Positions 38,899 to 47,730 of a stretch of 64,000 bases of DNA are shown here, in pieces. Made by a program: the position numbers and the translations under genes. The notes under the pieces were generated by a model. That model did no database searches. It saw nothing but the letters and a program-made list of their open reading frames with translations, and was not told where the DNA came from. The stretch is from JALCOL01 sp022649665. Its GTDB lineage: Bacteria > Bacillota > Bacilli > Lactobacillales > Enterococcaceae. The first letter of the stretch is position 1, and the number at the start of each line of letters is the position of its first letter. The DNA lies in NCBI GenBank assembly GCA_030372335.1, contig JAUDCW010000002.1; one strand, given 5' to 3'.

Positions 38899-40248
38899 TT
38901 ATTTACGTTGCTCTGAGCGAGCGAATGAAATAATCAAACCGAGCGCCAAACCGATCAGCGCCGGGAAGATCCAGCCGAATCCTAATGGATAAAGCGGCAG
39001 CCACTCTGTTGCAAAATCGATCATTCTTTGACCGAAAGCACTGTTGGAAAGAAATGGCGGTGCGCTCTTCAGCGCATCGAACAAAGCCGCGATCGCGGTC
39101 AAGATCGTGACCCATTGATAAACAGCACGGTGGTCGTGAAACAGACGGGAAGTGAGGACCAGCAGGATCAGGGTGATCGCCAGCGGATATAAAAACATCA
39201 AGACCGGCAGCGAAAATTTAATGATATTCGTCAAGCCGACGTTTGCAAATAAGCACGGCAAAGCACTTGCGATCAACGTGAAAGCAAGATAGGAAACATT
39301 TGGAAACATCATATGGAAAGTTTCGCTGAAAGCGCTGATCAGGCCGATCGCCGTTTTCAAACAGGCGATGATCACGACGAATGCCAACAGGATCATCCCG
39401 CCTCTGCCGAGATAGTAGCTGGCAATTTGGGCGAGTGCGATCCCGCCGTTTTCCGACATCGCAAAATTGCCAAGACTCATCGCCCCCATGAACGACAAGC
39501 AAGTATAAATGATCCCCATCAAAAGAATGCTGATCGCACCGCTTTTGATCGTATCAGCCGCGATCGTGCGCGGCTGGGTGACGCCCATCGTTTTAAGCGT
39601 CGAAACGATGATGATCCCAAACGCTAAAGAAGCCAGCGCATCAAGGGTATTGTAGCCTTCAGTCAGCCCCTTGAAAAAGGAGCTGCTTTGATAAGCACTC
39701 TGGACCGCCGATGTCTGCCAGTCGCCCAGCGGATGCCAAAAGGCCAAAAGAACTAAAACACCGAGCAGGACGAGAAAAAGCGGATTCAAGACCTTGCCGA
39801 TATAGTCTAAAAGGCGTGACGGCTTTCGCGAGTAAAACCAGGCAAAGAAAAAGAAAAGAATCGAAAATAAGGCCAAGACGAGCGTATGCGAGCTTTTTGG
39901 GATCATCGGCGCGATCCCGATCTCAAACGAAGTCGTTGCCAGCCGCGGAAGAGCGAAAAAAGGCCCGATCGTCAAGTAAAGCAGGATCGTAAAAATCATT
40001 CCGTATTTTTTGCCGACGCGCGAGGCGACTTCCAGAATGCCGTTTTGCTGTGAGATCCCGATCGCGATCACCCCAAGAAACGGCAAGCCGATCCCAGTGA
40101 CGAGAAATCCCAAATTCGCACTGAAAACATTTTGACCAGCCTCTTGTCCCATATGGACTGGGAAGATCAGATTTCCGGCACCGAAAAACAAACCGAAGAG
40201 CATCGAACCGACATATAAATAATGACGAAACTGCAATTTTTTTTCCAT
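38899..40248 (-). CDS. brnQ: branched-chain amino acid:cation symporter
   Basis: A 449-residue, 12-helix LIVCS-family carrier importing leucine, isoleucine and valine. The N-terminal signature MLFGLFFGAGNLIFPVHMGQEAG is exact, and GMIIP/QPRTIAADTIKSGA-like loops follow. Usually sodium- or proton-driven. First gene of an operon with the Mga-like regulator. Confidence 0.93.
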   Translation of the reverse strand: MEKKLQFRHYLYVGSMLFGLFFGAGNLIFPVHMGQEAGQNVFSANLGFLVTGIGLPFLGVIAIGISQQNGILEVASRVGKKYGMIFTILLYLTIGPFFALPRLATTSFEIGIAPMIPKSSHTLVLALFSILFFFFAWFYSRKPSRLLDYIGKVLNPLFLVLLGVLVLLAFWHPLGDWQTSAVQSAYQSSSFFKGLTEGYNTLDALASLAFGIIIVSTLKTMGVTQPRTIAADTIKSGAISILLMGIIYTCLSFMGAMSLGNFAMSENGGIALAQIASYYLGRGGMILLAFVVIIACLKTAIGLISAFSETFHMMFPNVSYLAFTLIASALPCLFANVGLTNIIKFSLPVLMFLYPLAITLILLVLTSRLFHDHRAVYQWVTILTAIAALFDALKSAPPFLSNSAFGQRMIDFATEWLPLYPLGFGWIFPALIGLALGLIISFARSEQRK

Positions 40249-40304
40249 GAAGACGTCCTTTCCACCACGCTGAAAGCGATCATATCAAAATTATTTTAAC
40301 ACAA

Positions 40305-40337
40305 GAGAAAACCCTTCGCATAATAAATTGCGGAGGG
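40305..40337 (-). terminator. terminator of the amino-acid ABC operon
   Basis: Minus-strand CCCTCCGCA/TGCGAAGGG (one mismatch) followed by TTTTCTCTTG. Confidence 0.75.
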
Positions 40338-40349
40338 TCTGATAAGGAT

Positions 40350-41084
40350 TTAAAGAACACGCTGCAAGAATTCTTTCGTTCGTGCTTCTTTTGGATGAGT
40401 GAAGATCTCTTCGGCGGTTCCTTCTTCAGCGATCAAGCCTTTGTCCATGAACAAAACGCGATCAGAGACTTCTTTGGCAAATCCCATTTCATGGGTCACT
40501 AGGATCATCGTCAAGCCGGTGTGTGCTAATGACTTCATCGTCGCCAGCACCTCACCGACCATTTCCGGATCCAAGGCGGAAGTCGGCTCGTCGAAAAGCA
40601 TCACTTCAGGATCCATCGAAAGCGCCCGCGCGATGGCGACCCGCTGTTTTTGGCCGCCCGAGAGCTGACTGGGACGAGCGTTGATAAACGTTGACATTCC
40701 GACTTTGTCGAGGTTTTTTTTCGCGATTTCTTCGGCGTCTTTTTGAGTGCGTTTTAAGACGGTCATCTGGGCCGTCGTACAATTATCTAAGACATTCAAG
40801 TTGTTGAATAGATTGAACTGCTGGAAGACCATCCCGAGGTGTGTTCGATATTTCGGCAGATCGAAGCCTTTTTCTAAAATGTTGACACCTTTATAGAGGA
40901 TCTCGCCTTCGGACGGCTTTTCCAGCAAATTGATACAACGCAAAAGCGTCGATTTTCCTGAACCGGAGGAGCCGATGATCGTCATGACTTCTCCTTTTTC
41001 CACAGAAAGATTGATATCTTTCAAGACGACATTTTGGCCGAATTTCTTTTTCAGATGTTTGATTTGAATAATAGGCTCTGTCAT
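40350..41084 (-). CDS. polar amino-acid ABC transporter ATPase (probably lysine)
   Basis: A 244-residue ATPase: Walker A GSSGSGKST, Q-loop GMVFQQFNLFNNL, signature LSGGQKQR, Walker B VMLFDEPTSALDPE, and His switch VTHEMGFAKEV. It is the GlnQ/HisP type. Three bases separate it from the fused receptor-permease gene. The family annotation would be glutamine, but the riboswitch in front of the operon points to lysine. Confidence 0.92.
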   Translation of the reverse strand: MTEPIIQIKHLKKKFGQNVVLKDINLSVEKGEVMTIIGSSGSGKSTLLRCINLLEKPSEGEILYKGVNILEKGFDLPKYRTHLGMVFQQFNLFNNLNVLDNCTTAQMTVLKRTQKDAEEIAKKNLDKVGMSTFINARPSQLSGGQKQRVAIARALSMDPEVMLFDEPTSALDPEMVGEVLATMKSLAHTGLTMILVTHEMGFAKEVSDRVLFMDKGLIAEEGTAEEIFTHPKEARTKEFLQRVL

Positions 41085-41087
41085 AAG

Positions 41088-42707
41088 TTACTCCTTCCGT
41101 TTGCCGAGCGGTGTGACTTGATCTTGATTAGCCGCTGGGATATAGCTGTCCTGACCATCGAGGTGTTTTTCGACAGCGCGCAAGATGCGGGTCACCGTGA
41201 AGGTCAAGATAAAGTAGATGATGCTGATGATGAAATACGTCGGGAAGAATTGCAGCGTCGCACCTGCGACGGTCGTCCCTTGGAAAAACAGTTCCGTAAC
41301 AGAAATGATGCTCAAAACGGAAGTATCTTTGATATTGATCACGAACTCGTTGCCGGTCGCGGGCAGAATGTTGCGGATCACCTGCGGCATCACGATCTTG
41401 ATCATCGTTTGCCAGTGGGTCATCCCAAGGGCTTCGGCCGCTTCGAACTGGCCGTCGTCGACCGCGAAGATCCCGCCGCGGACGATCTCAGACATATAAG
41501 CGCCGGTATTGACCGAAACGATGAAGATCGCCGCCAGCAGCCGGTCCAAATGCAGACCGAACAGCTGGGCACTGCCGTAAAAGATCACGGCTGCTTGGAC
41601 CATCATTGGCGTGCCGCGGAAAATCTCGATATAGGCGGCGAGCAGCCCATTCAAGATCTTGTAAAAGAAAGCAGCGGCTTTATTTTCGGGTTTCGTTGAG
41701 GTGCGGAAGATCCCGATCAAAAGACCGATCACCAGACCGATGACCGTCCCGACCAAGGAGATCAAAAGGGTCTGACCGGTCCCGCGCAGAAACATGTTGC
41801 CGTATTTTTTCACGATCTTGGTCATCGCAGCGAAGGTTCCAGTCTTCTTCGCCGCTTTGCCGTCTGTTTCGGTCGACGCCGGCTGGTCTTTGATCGCTTT
41901 ATCCATGATCTCTTGCCGCTCGGACTCGGGGATCGCGCTTAAGATCTCATTGATCTTCGGCAGATCCGCATCGCCTTTGCGCATCCCGACGGAAACTTCT
42001 GTGTCTTCGGGATTCGTTTTGAAACCTTCGCCGGACTTGAATTCGATCATTTTCAAATCAGGGTTGACTTCTTCGGCGGTGATGCCTTCCGGACGTTCAG
42101 AAACATAGCCGTCGACCGTGCCGCTTTCAACGGAGACACGCATCGCTGGAAAGTCTTTCATGGCAGTTTGTTTTTTGACACCGGGGATCTGCGGGATCAC
42201 GTCATAATGGAACGTGTTCAGCTGACCGGTGATCGTCGCACCCGATAGATCTTTCAGACTGGTCGCATTGGCGTATTTGCTGTCTTTTCGGACAACGACG
42301 ACCAGATCGGATTTGTAATAGCTGTTGGAAAAGTCGATCGTCTTTTTGCGTTCAGCAGTCGGGCTCATCCCGGCGATGATCGCATCGATCGTGTTGCTGC
42401 TGAGCGCCGGCGGCAGGCCGTCCCAGCTGGTTTTGACGATCACGAGTTTTTTGCCGAGCTTCTCAGCGATGATCTTGGCGATCTGGACATCATAACCGCC
42501 TGCATAATCATCAGAGCCTTGGATCGGAACGGCGCCGTTTTTACTGTTGGATTGTGTCCAGTTGAACGGCGGATAGCCGGCTTCCATGCCGACGCGGAAC
42601 TCTTCTTGGTTCGTGCTCTCAGCAGCTAAGGCTTTGACCGGCAGGACGGACAGTGCGGTCAAAACGAATAAAAAGCCGATCAGCAGTTTGGTGATTTTCT
42701 TTGACAT
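41088..42707 (-). CDS. fused substrate-binding protein and permease of an amino-acid ABC transporter (probably lysine)
   Basis: A 539-residue fusion, as in lactococcal GlnP. Signal peptide (KLLIGFLFVLTALSVLPVKA), a family-3 receptor domain (about 30-280: FRVGMEAGYPPFNW, DAIIAGMSPTAERKKTIDFS), then a His/Glu-type permease with the EAA loop (EAAEALGMTHWQTMIKIVMPQ). Fusion ensures a fixed receptor-permease ratio. MSKK start at 42707 with GGGG upstream matches the signal peptide; a long in-frame extension to TTG 42890 passes through the riboswitch and is rejected. Confidence 0.9.
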   Translation of the reverse strand: MSKKITKLLIGFLFVLTALSVLPVKALAAESTNQEEFRVGMEAGYPPFNWTQSNSKNGAVPIQGSDDYAGGYDVQIAKIIAEKLGKKLVIVKTSWDGLPPALSSNTIDAIIAGMSPTAERKKTIDFSNSYYKSDLVVVVRKDSKYANATSLKDLSGATITGQLNTFHYDVIPQIPGVKKQTAMKDFPAMRVSVESGTVDGYVSERPEGITAEEVNPDLKMIEFKSGEGFKTNPEDTEVSVGMRKGDADLPKINEILSAIPESERQEIMDKAIKDQPASTETDGKAAKKTGTFAAMTKIVKKYGNMFLRGTGQTLLISLVGTVIGLVIGLLIGIFRTSTKPENKAAAFFYKILNGLLAAYIEIFRGTPMMVQAAVIFYGSAQLFGLHLDRLLAAIFIVSVNTGAYMSEIVRGGIFAVDDGQFEAAEALGMTHWQTMIKIVMPQVIRNILPATGNEFVINIKDTSVLSIISVTELFFQGTTVAGATLQFFPTYFIISIIYFILTFTVTRILRAVEKHLDGQDSYIPAANQDQVTPLGKRKE

Positions 42708-42737
42708 AACTTCTACCCCTTTGTTTTGTTGTTTGAC

Positions 42738-42985
42738 AAAAAGAAAAGCGACCTGAATACCACAGGCCGCTACAGACTTTATCAAACATGTTTTATAGCT
42801 CAACCTAGTAATAATTACTAAGACAGTCCGACAGATATTCTCCGCCGGCCCAACATATTTTTTGCGAGGACAAAAAATACATTTCGGCAAAAAGACCTCC
42901 TCGTTTGTTCAAAGCATCCTCATGCTCCCGCGGATTCATTCTTTTTGCGACCTCTACCTACATTTCAGGTTTATTCAATTGTCAA
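42738..42985 (-). promoter_or_regulatory. lysine riboswitch (L-box) with terminator platform
   Basis: On the minus strand: AGGTAGAGGTCGC near the 5' end (plus 42947-42962), a long helix ending with GCCGAAATGTA, the P4 hairpin TATTTTTTG-TCCTCG-CAAAAAATA, TTGGGCC, a hairpin CCGGCGGA/TCTGTCGG, and the closing GGACTGTC (plus 42822-42829). These are the L-box landmarks in order (AGAGG, GCCGAA, TGGG, CTGTC). A terminator GCGGCCTG/CAGGTCGC + TTTTCTTTTT (plus 42738-42770) follows, so lysine binding should stop transcription before the transporter. Aptamer about 42820-42965. Recognised by eye, not by a covariance search. Confidence 0.8.
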
Positions 42986-42991
42986 ATACAA

Positions 42992-43020
42992 ATATTAAGG
43001 CAAGGCGTACCGTTTGTCAA
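42992..43020 (-). promoter_or_regulatory. promoter of the riboswitch-controlled operon
   Basis: Minus-strand TTGACA (plus 43015-43020), 17 bases, TAATAT (plus 42992-42997), placing transcription start about 42985. Confidence 0.75.
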
Positions 43021-43103
43021 ACGGTTTTTCTCGCAAGATCATTTGACGGCAGCCGGCTTTTTAAGGTATTTTTGTATAAAAACACGAAAGAAGGAACAAT
43101 TGA

Positions 43104-44012
43104 ATGTGGTTTTTACCCGCTTTGATCACCCTCGGCGCCTGGGGAGCGGCCGATTTATTCTATAAGAAAGGAAACGATCCGCGCGATCGCTACAGTGCCC
43201 TTAAAACAACGGTAATGGTCGGTTTTGTGATGGGGCTCCATGCGATTATTTATTATGGCATTTTCGAAGGGATCGATTATGATCCGAAAAATCTGCTGCT
43301 CTATCTGCCAGTGTCGTCAATGTACATTTTGTCGATGGCGCTCGGGTATTTCGGTTTGCGCTATATCGAAGTCTCCGTTTCAAGCCCGATCTCGAACTCT
43401 TCAGGCGCCGTTACGGTCGTTTTGAGCTACTTCATCATGCATCAGACAATGAAGACGCTCCAGTGGGCAGCGGTCATTGCGATCTTGATCGGCTTGTTTC
43501 TGTTGTCGCTCTTTGAAAAGTGGGAGTTTGATCAGGAACTCGCGGAAGCCGGCGAGAAGATCGATCCGAAATACACGGTCGGACCGATCGCGATCATCTT
43601 CCCGCTTTTGTATTGCGTGATCGACGGAATGGGGACCTTTTTGGACGGCGTCTATCTCGATTACCGCAAAATCTTGCCGGAAGATCAGGCCAACATGTCG
43701 TATGAATTGACGTTTCTGATCGTTGCAATCCTGATTTGGCTGTATTTGAAATTTTGCAAAAAAGAAACGATGCATGTCTTCAAAGAGCGCGACAAAGGAC
43801 TTGCTGCGCTCTTTGAAACGCTGGGACAGTTCTTCTATGTCGGCGCGATGAGCGGCAACGCTTTGATCGCAGCACCGATGATCGCTTCTTACAGCATCGT
43901 CTCGATCCTTTTGGCACGGGTCTTCCTGAAAGAGCGGCTGACGATGAAGCAATACGGCGCCATTGCGCTGGTGATGGTCGCGATCGCGATCCTCGGGTTC
44001 TATGATGGATGA
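43104..44012 (+). CDS. EamA/DMT-family transporter
   Basis: A 302-residue protein with ten membrane helices in two EamA halves. The first half has the typical GLRYIEVSVSSPISNSSGAVTVVLSYF, the second SGNALIAAPMIASYSIVSILLARVFLKERL. Family members move metabolites such as amino acids, nucleobases or sugars; substrate not shown. ATG 43104 after AAGGAA. It heads a run of four genes with the sirtuin, acetyltransferase-chorismate mutase and NiaR. Confidence 0.82.
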   Translation: MWFLPALITLGAWGAADLFYKKGNDPRDRYSALKTTVMVGFVMGLHAIIYYGIFEGIDYDPKNLLLYLPVSSMYILSMALGYFGLRYIEVSVSSPISNSSGAVTVVLSYFIMHQTMKTLQWAAVIAILIGLFLLSLFEKWEFDQELAEAGEKIDPKYTVGPIAIIFPLLYCVIDGMGTFLDGVYLDYRKILPEDQANMSYELTFLIVAILIWLYLKFCKKETMHVFKERDKGLAALFETLGQFFYVGAMSGNALIAAPMIASYSIVSILLARVFLKERLTMKQYGAIALVMVAIAILGFYDG

Positions 44013-44060
44013 GAAAGAACGCGATTCGTGGTAAAATATTCATGACAAAGGGAGATGTTC

Positions 44061-44774
44061 ATGATGGAAAAAATCGATTTGGATCAAGGATTAAAATTGA
44101 TCCAGGAAGCAAAGGATCTGACATTTTTGACCGGCGCGGGGGTGTCGACACCTTCAGGCATTCCCGATTATCGTTCACTCAACGGGGTCTATCACGGGAT
44201 CGAAGAGCCGGAATACTTGCTGAGTCTCGATTGCTTGAATAACGACCCGGAGAAATTTTACGGGTTTATCAAACACTTATACCATCCAAAAGCAAAACCG
44301 AACGTGATCCATCAAAAAATCGCCGCCTTGGAAAAAGTGAAGACGGTGCAGGTCGTCACGCAAAATATCGATCATCTGCATTCGATCGCCGGCAGTCAGA
44401 AGATCGTCAATTTCCACGGCAATCTTTACGATTGCTACTGCCGCAAATGCGGGAAGAAGGTACCTTGGCAGGAATATTTGCAAAGCGATCGCCACTCATG
44501 CGGCGGACAGATCCGCCCGAATATCGTTTTGTACGGCGAAGGGCTCGATCAGGACAATATCAGCCGGGCGGTGAAATATGTCGAAGCGGCCGATTTGGTC
44601 GTGATCGCCGGGACTAGTTTTCAGGTCCATCCGTTTTGCGATTTGATTTATTATAAAAATCCGCAGGCGAAAGTCCTGGTCATCAATCAAGATCCGATCC
44701 CGCTTTCGGGCAAGTATTATTTTTATGAAGGAAATGCGGCTGATTTCTTTAAAGAAGTCAAAGTCGATCAGTAA
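44061..44774 (+). CDS. Sir2-family NAD-dependent protein deacylase
   Basis: A 237-residue sirtuin: NAD-binding GAGVSTPSGIPDYRS, VTQNIDHLHS, catalytic His in FHGNLYDC, four zinc cysteines (CYCRKC ... HSCGGQIRP is the second half) and ILYGE-type VLYGEGLD. It removes acyl groups from lysines using NAD, releasing nicotinamide. Start: ATG 44061 is best spaced from GGGAG; neighbouring in-frame ATGs at 44055 and 44064 are alternatives. 48 bases after the transporter gene. Confidence 0.9.
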   Translation: MMEKIDLDQGLKLIQEAKDLTFLTGAGVSTPSGIPDYRSLNGVYHGIEEPEYLLSLDCLNNDPEKFYGFIKHLYHPKAKPNVIHQKIAALEKVKTVQVVTQNIDHLHSIAGSQKIVNFHGNLYDCYCRKCGKKVPWQEYLQSDRHSCGGQIRPNIVLYGEGLDQDNISRAVKYVEAADLVVIAGTSFQVHPFCDLIYYKNPQAKVLVINQDPIPLSGKYYFYEGNAADFFKEVKVDQ

Positions 44775-44794
44775 AGAATGGAGAACAGCTGAAT

Positions 44795-45610
44795 ATGGCA
44801 AGTGAAAAAGAAAAAATGCTTACCGGAAAACTTTATTTTTCGGCCGACCCTGAACTGGTTGCGCTGCGGCGTGCTGCCCGGGAAAAACAAGCCGCGATCA
44901 ATGCAACTGAAGATCCCGAACTGCGCAGCGCACTCATCAAAGCTGCTTTCGGTCAGACCGGCGAAAAAATTTATATCGAGCCTGCTTTTCATTTTGATTA
45001 CGGTGAAAATATCCGCGTAGGTGAAAATTTTTATGCGAACTTCAACTGTACTTTTCTCGATGTCGCACCGATCACGATCGGAAAAAATTGTCTCATCGGG
45101 CCGAATGTGCAGATCTATACTGCCGCGCATCCGCTTGATCCGGTCAAAAGAAACAGCGGCTTAGAGAGCGGCGAGGCAGTCACGATCGGCGACAACGTGT
45201 GGATCGGCGGCAATGCTGTGATCCTGCCGGGAATTTTGATCGGCGACGATGCAGTCATCGGGGCGGGAAGCGTCGTGACCAAAGATGTCGAAGCGGGGAC
45301 TGTCGTGCGCGGCAATCCGGCGCGTGTCACGCAGACGATCCCAGAAGAAAACTTGGCGGCATATCGCCGCAAGATCGATCAGCTGGACCGTGAACTTGTC
45401 GCCCTTTTAGAAGCACGGATGGAAATTTCGCAAAAAGTCGGTCGTTATAAAAAGACGCATCAGCTGCCGGTCCTCGATGAAGGGCGCGAAAAAGAGCTCT
45501 TAGAGAAGTTGAGAAAGCTGAGCGCGCCGGAATATCAAAATGCGGTCACCGCGATATATCAGACGATTTTGCAAACTTCACGAGAGTTGCAGCATCACGA
45601 TAAAGAATAA
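44795..45610 (+). CDS. maltose/galactoside O-acetyltransferase fused to chorismate mutase
   Basis: A 271-residue fusion. Residues 1-185: hexapeptide-repeat acetyltransferase (MAT domain SEKEKMLTGKLYFSADPEL; NIRVGENFYANFNCTFLDVAPITIG; catalytic His in YTAAHPLDP; GNPARV end). Residues about 190-268: AroQ-type chorismate mutase, with the expected catalytic residues in order: Arg in YRRKID, Arg in EARMEIS, Lys in GRYKKTH, Asp and Arg-Glu in VLDEGREKELL, Gln in TILQTSREL. The mutase makes prephenate for Phe/Tyr; the acetyltransferase modifies sugars. Why the two are joined is not clear. 20 bases after the sirtuin gene. Confidence 0.88.
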   Translation: MASEKEKMLTGKLYFSADPELVALRRAAREKQAAINATEDPELRSALIKAAFGQTGEKIYIEPAFHFDYGENIRVGENFYANFNCTFLDVAPITIGKNCLIGPNVQIYTAAHPLDPVKRNSGLESGEAVTIGDNVWIGGNAVILPGILIGDDAVIGAGSVVTKDVEAGTVVRGNPARVTQTIPEENLAAYRRKIDQLDRELVALLEARMEISQKVGRYKKTHQLPVLDEGREKELLEKLRKLSAPEYQNAVTAIYQTILQTSRELQHHDKE

Positions 45611-45631
45611 ATTTGATTCGGAGGTGAAAAG

Positions 45632-46153
45632 ATGCAGGGAAAAGCAAGACGGCAGCAGATCATGGAACGCCTGGCCGTTCAAACTTCTCCTTTGAGTGCT
45701 TCGAAATTAGCAAAAGCGCTGGGAGTCAGCCGGCAGATCATCGTCGGTGATGTTGCGCTTTTGCGCGCGGCCGGGCATCGCGTTGAGGCGACGGGGCGCG
45801 GCTACGTCTTGACCGGCGAAACAGAAGGATTTGTTTTTCAGATCCCCAGCCAGCATACCGCTTCGCCGGCTGAGCTGGAAAAAGAGCTGTTGCTGATCGT
45901 CGCGCTCGGCGGCGAGGTCATGGATGTGATCGTGGAGCATCCGGTCTACGGTGAACTAAAGGGGAATCTGCGGCTCAAAACGAAAAAAGATGTTGAACAG
46001 TTTCTGGCGGTCTTGGAAAAAGAACAGGCACCGCTCCTTTCCGACTTGACAGACGGTGTCCATCTTCATACGATCCGCGTCCGCGAGAAAAAACAGGCCG
46101 ATGCGATCCGGACTGCTCTGCAAGCCGCCGGATTTTTATATGAAGCAGAATAA
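45632..46153 (+). CDS. niaR: NiaR-type transcriptional repressor (HTH + 3H domain)
   Basis: A 173-residue regulator. N-terminal HTH (LSASKLAKALGVSRQIIVGDVALLRAAG, residues 18-45) and a C-terminal 3H domain with the ligand/metal histidines (VEHPVYGE, DGVHLHTI). NiaR represses NAD-synthesis and niacin-uptake genes when nicotinate is present. It follows the acetyltransferase-mutase gene by 21 bases; with a NAD-consuming sirtuin in the same operon, a NAD theme is plausible. Confidence 0.85.
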   Translation: MQGKARRQQIMERLAVQTSPLSASKLAKALGVSRQIIVGDVALLRAAGHRVEATGRGYVLTGETEGFVFQIPSQHTASPAELEKELLLIVALGGEVMDVIVEHPVYGELKGNLRLKTKKDVEQFLAVLEKEQAPLLSDLTDGVHLHTIRVREKKQADAIRTALQAAGFLYEAE

Positions 46154-46201
46154 AAAAGATCCTTCACAAAATCAATTTTGATTTTGTGAAGGATCTTTTT
46201 T
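46153..46201. terminator. bidirectional terminator
   Basis: Long perfect stem AAAAAGATCCTTCACAAAATC/GATTTTGTGAAGGATCTTTTT between convergent niaR and the transpeptidase. Confidence 0.9.
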
Positions 46202-46248
46202 GAATAAGCGGTGTTCCGCAGAAGCGGTCCGCTTTTGTTAGGATCTAT

Positions 46249-47652
46249 TTAAAAAACTAACACCGGAATGCCGACTTCCACGTCATCAAAAAGGGTGCCC
46301 ATGACAGACGGTGGAGTGTTGATACAGCCGTGTGAACCGATCGTTTCATAAAGTGTCCCGCCGTAAGCCGGCTGCCAGTTGGAGTCGTGGATCCCAACGC
46401 CGGTCCAATCGATCGGCATCCAATAAGAAACGGGGGAAGCGTATTTGCTGCCGTCGTCATTGTTGCCGCGCAGCGTTGCATTGCGTTCTTTGCTCCAAAC
46501 ATAATATATGCCGGTTGGTGTCGGAGATTTTGGTTTTCCGGAGACGATATCTGTATCCAGCACTAAAGCATTGTTTTTATAGAGCCACATGTGCTGATTG
46601 GTCAAATCGACTTCGATGTATGTGCCGTCGATCCGCGGCTTGCTGGCATCTCCCGGGCCGTTGACGATCGGCGTCCGTGTAAAGTCCTTGCCTGCCAAGA
46701 TCGCTTTCTTCAGCGCAGCTGCTTCTTGGTCAACATCGATCGACCAGCCGTAAGTGCCGAATGGGACTTCGACTTGCCCGCGCTTCGTGCTCGCGAGCGT
46801 TTGCGGTTTGTTGTAGGTATTGTATTTTTCACCGAGCTTTGTGACGTAGTCGGTGAGCGCGGTATCGTCGACAGTCACTTCACCGTCCGAGTATTTCAGC
46901 CAGCTTGCCAGCGTTTCTTTTGGAATATTGACGGTTTCGCCGTTGATTTTATAGTTTGCTGAAATACCGATCAGCTGATTCATTTTAGCCGCACTTTTCT
47001 GCAGATCCTCCTCAGAGAGCTTCTCTTGATATTTGTTGACATCAAGGGTCGTGCCGCTGTCTTTGGTGGTGCTATGTAAAGAATCATTGACTGCTTTGCT
47101 CAATTTCTTCGCATCGATCTGCGTGCCGGCTTTTCCTTTTTCAGCGGCAAAGCTATTATTGACGAATTTGATCTCACTCGGCTGCGCCGTTTCTTTAGTT
47201 TCATTCAGTTTTGCGACCTCTTGTTCGAGTCCGGTCAAATATTTTTTCAAAGTCGTTTGGTTGAATGAAGCATCTGGCAAGGCAGCTTGCCGTTTTTCCA
47301 AGTAGGCGAGCGGCCAGCTCCACTGATTTTGTTCTTTCAGCAAAGCCTTGAGGGATGCATCATAATCGGCATTCAAGCCGACCTCGTTTGCGGTGATCTT
47401 TTTCCACGTTTTCCCGTTGTTCTTCAAAGTGAGCAAGACCGTTTTGTCTTTTTCCTTATCGAGCACTGCCGCGGCTTCAGCGGGGGTCTGATTGCTGATG
47501 TTTGCATTAGCGACATACGTCTGCGGCAAAAAATGGTTTTTGTAGTAGGACCCGATCCCGGCATATACGCCGCCCGCCACAAGAAGCAAAGCAAGAAAGC
47601 TCCCCAGCAGGATCCATCTTTTTCTGATCTTTTTTCTTCTCTTTCTTTTCAT
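46249..47652 (-). CDS. L,D-transpeptidase (Ldt-fm type)
   Basis: A 467-residue membrane-anchored protein: basic N-terminus, one helix (WILLGSFLALLLVAGGVYAG), two peptidoglycan-binding type-4 domains (about 50-330) and a YkuD catalytic domain (YIEVDLTNQHMWLYKN ... GIHDSNW ... IGSHGCINTPPSVM) with catalytic Cys about 440. It cross-links stem peptides 3-3 and, in Enterococcus faecium, gives beta-lactam bypass. Full length, and all catalytic residues (His, Ser/His-Gly-Cys) are present. Confidence 0.92.
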   Translation of the reverse strand: MKRKRRKKIRKRWILLGSFLALLLVAGGVYAGIGSYYKNHFLPQTYVANANISNQTPAEAAAVLDKEKDKTVLLTLKNNGKTWKKITANEVGLNADYDASLKALLKEQNQWSWPLAYLEKRQAALPDASFNQTTLKKYLTGLEQEVAKLNETKETAQPSEIKFVNNSFAAEKGKAGTQIDAKKLSKAVNDSLHSTTKDSGTTLDVNKYQEKLSEEDLQKSAAKMNQLIGISANYKINGETVNIPKETLASWLKYSDGEVTVDDTALTDYVTKLGEKYNTYNKPQTLASTKRGQVEVPFGTYGWSIDVDQEAAALKKAILAGKDFTRTPIVNGPGDASKPRIDGTYIEVDLTNQHMWLYKNNALVLDTDIVSGKPKSPTPTGIYYVWSKERNATLRGNNDDGSKYASPVSYWMPIDWTGVGIHDSNWQPAYGGTLYETIGSHGCINTPPSVMGTLFDDVEVGIPVLVF

Positions 47653-47730
47653 TCTTTTCTCCTTCTAAAATAGAATGAGTTCATTCTAACATATCCGTCT
47701 GGGCATTCACATAGAATCAAACAAAATTTA

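Noticed and set aside
42708..42890. 61-residue extension of the ABC receptor-permease
   Set aside because: Would place non-signal sequence before a clear signal peptide and is encoded by the riboswitch aptamer.
42738..42985. T-box or other tRNA-sensing leader
   Set aside because: No AGGGTGGNACCGCG-type antiterminator sequence; the L-box landmarks fit instead.
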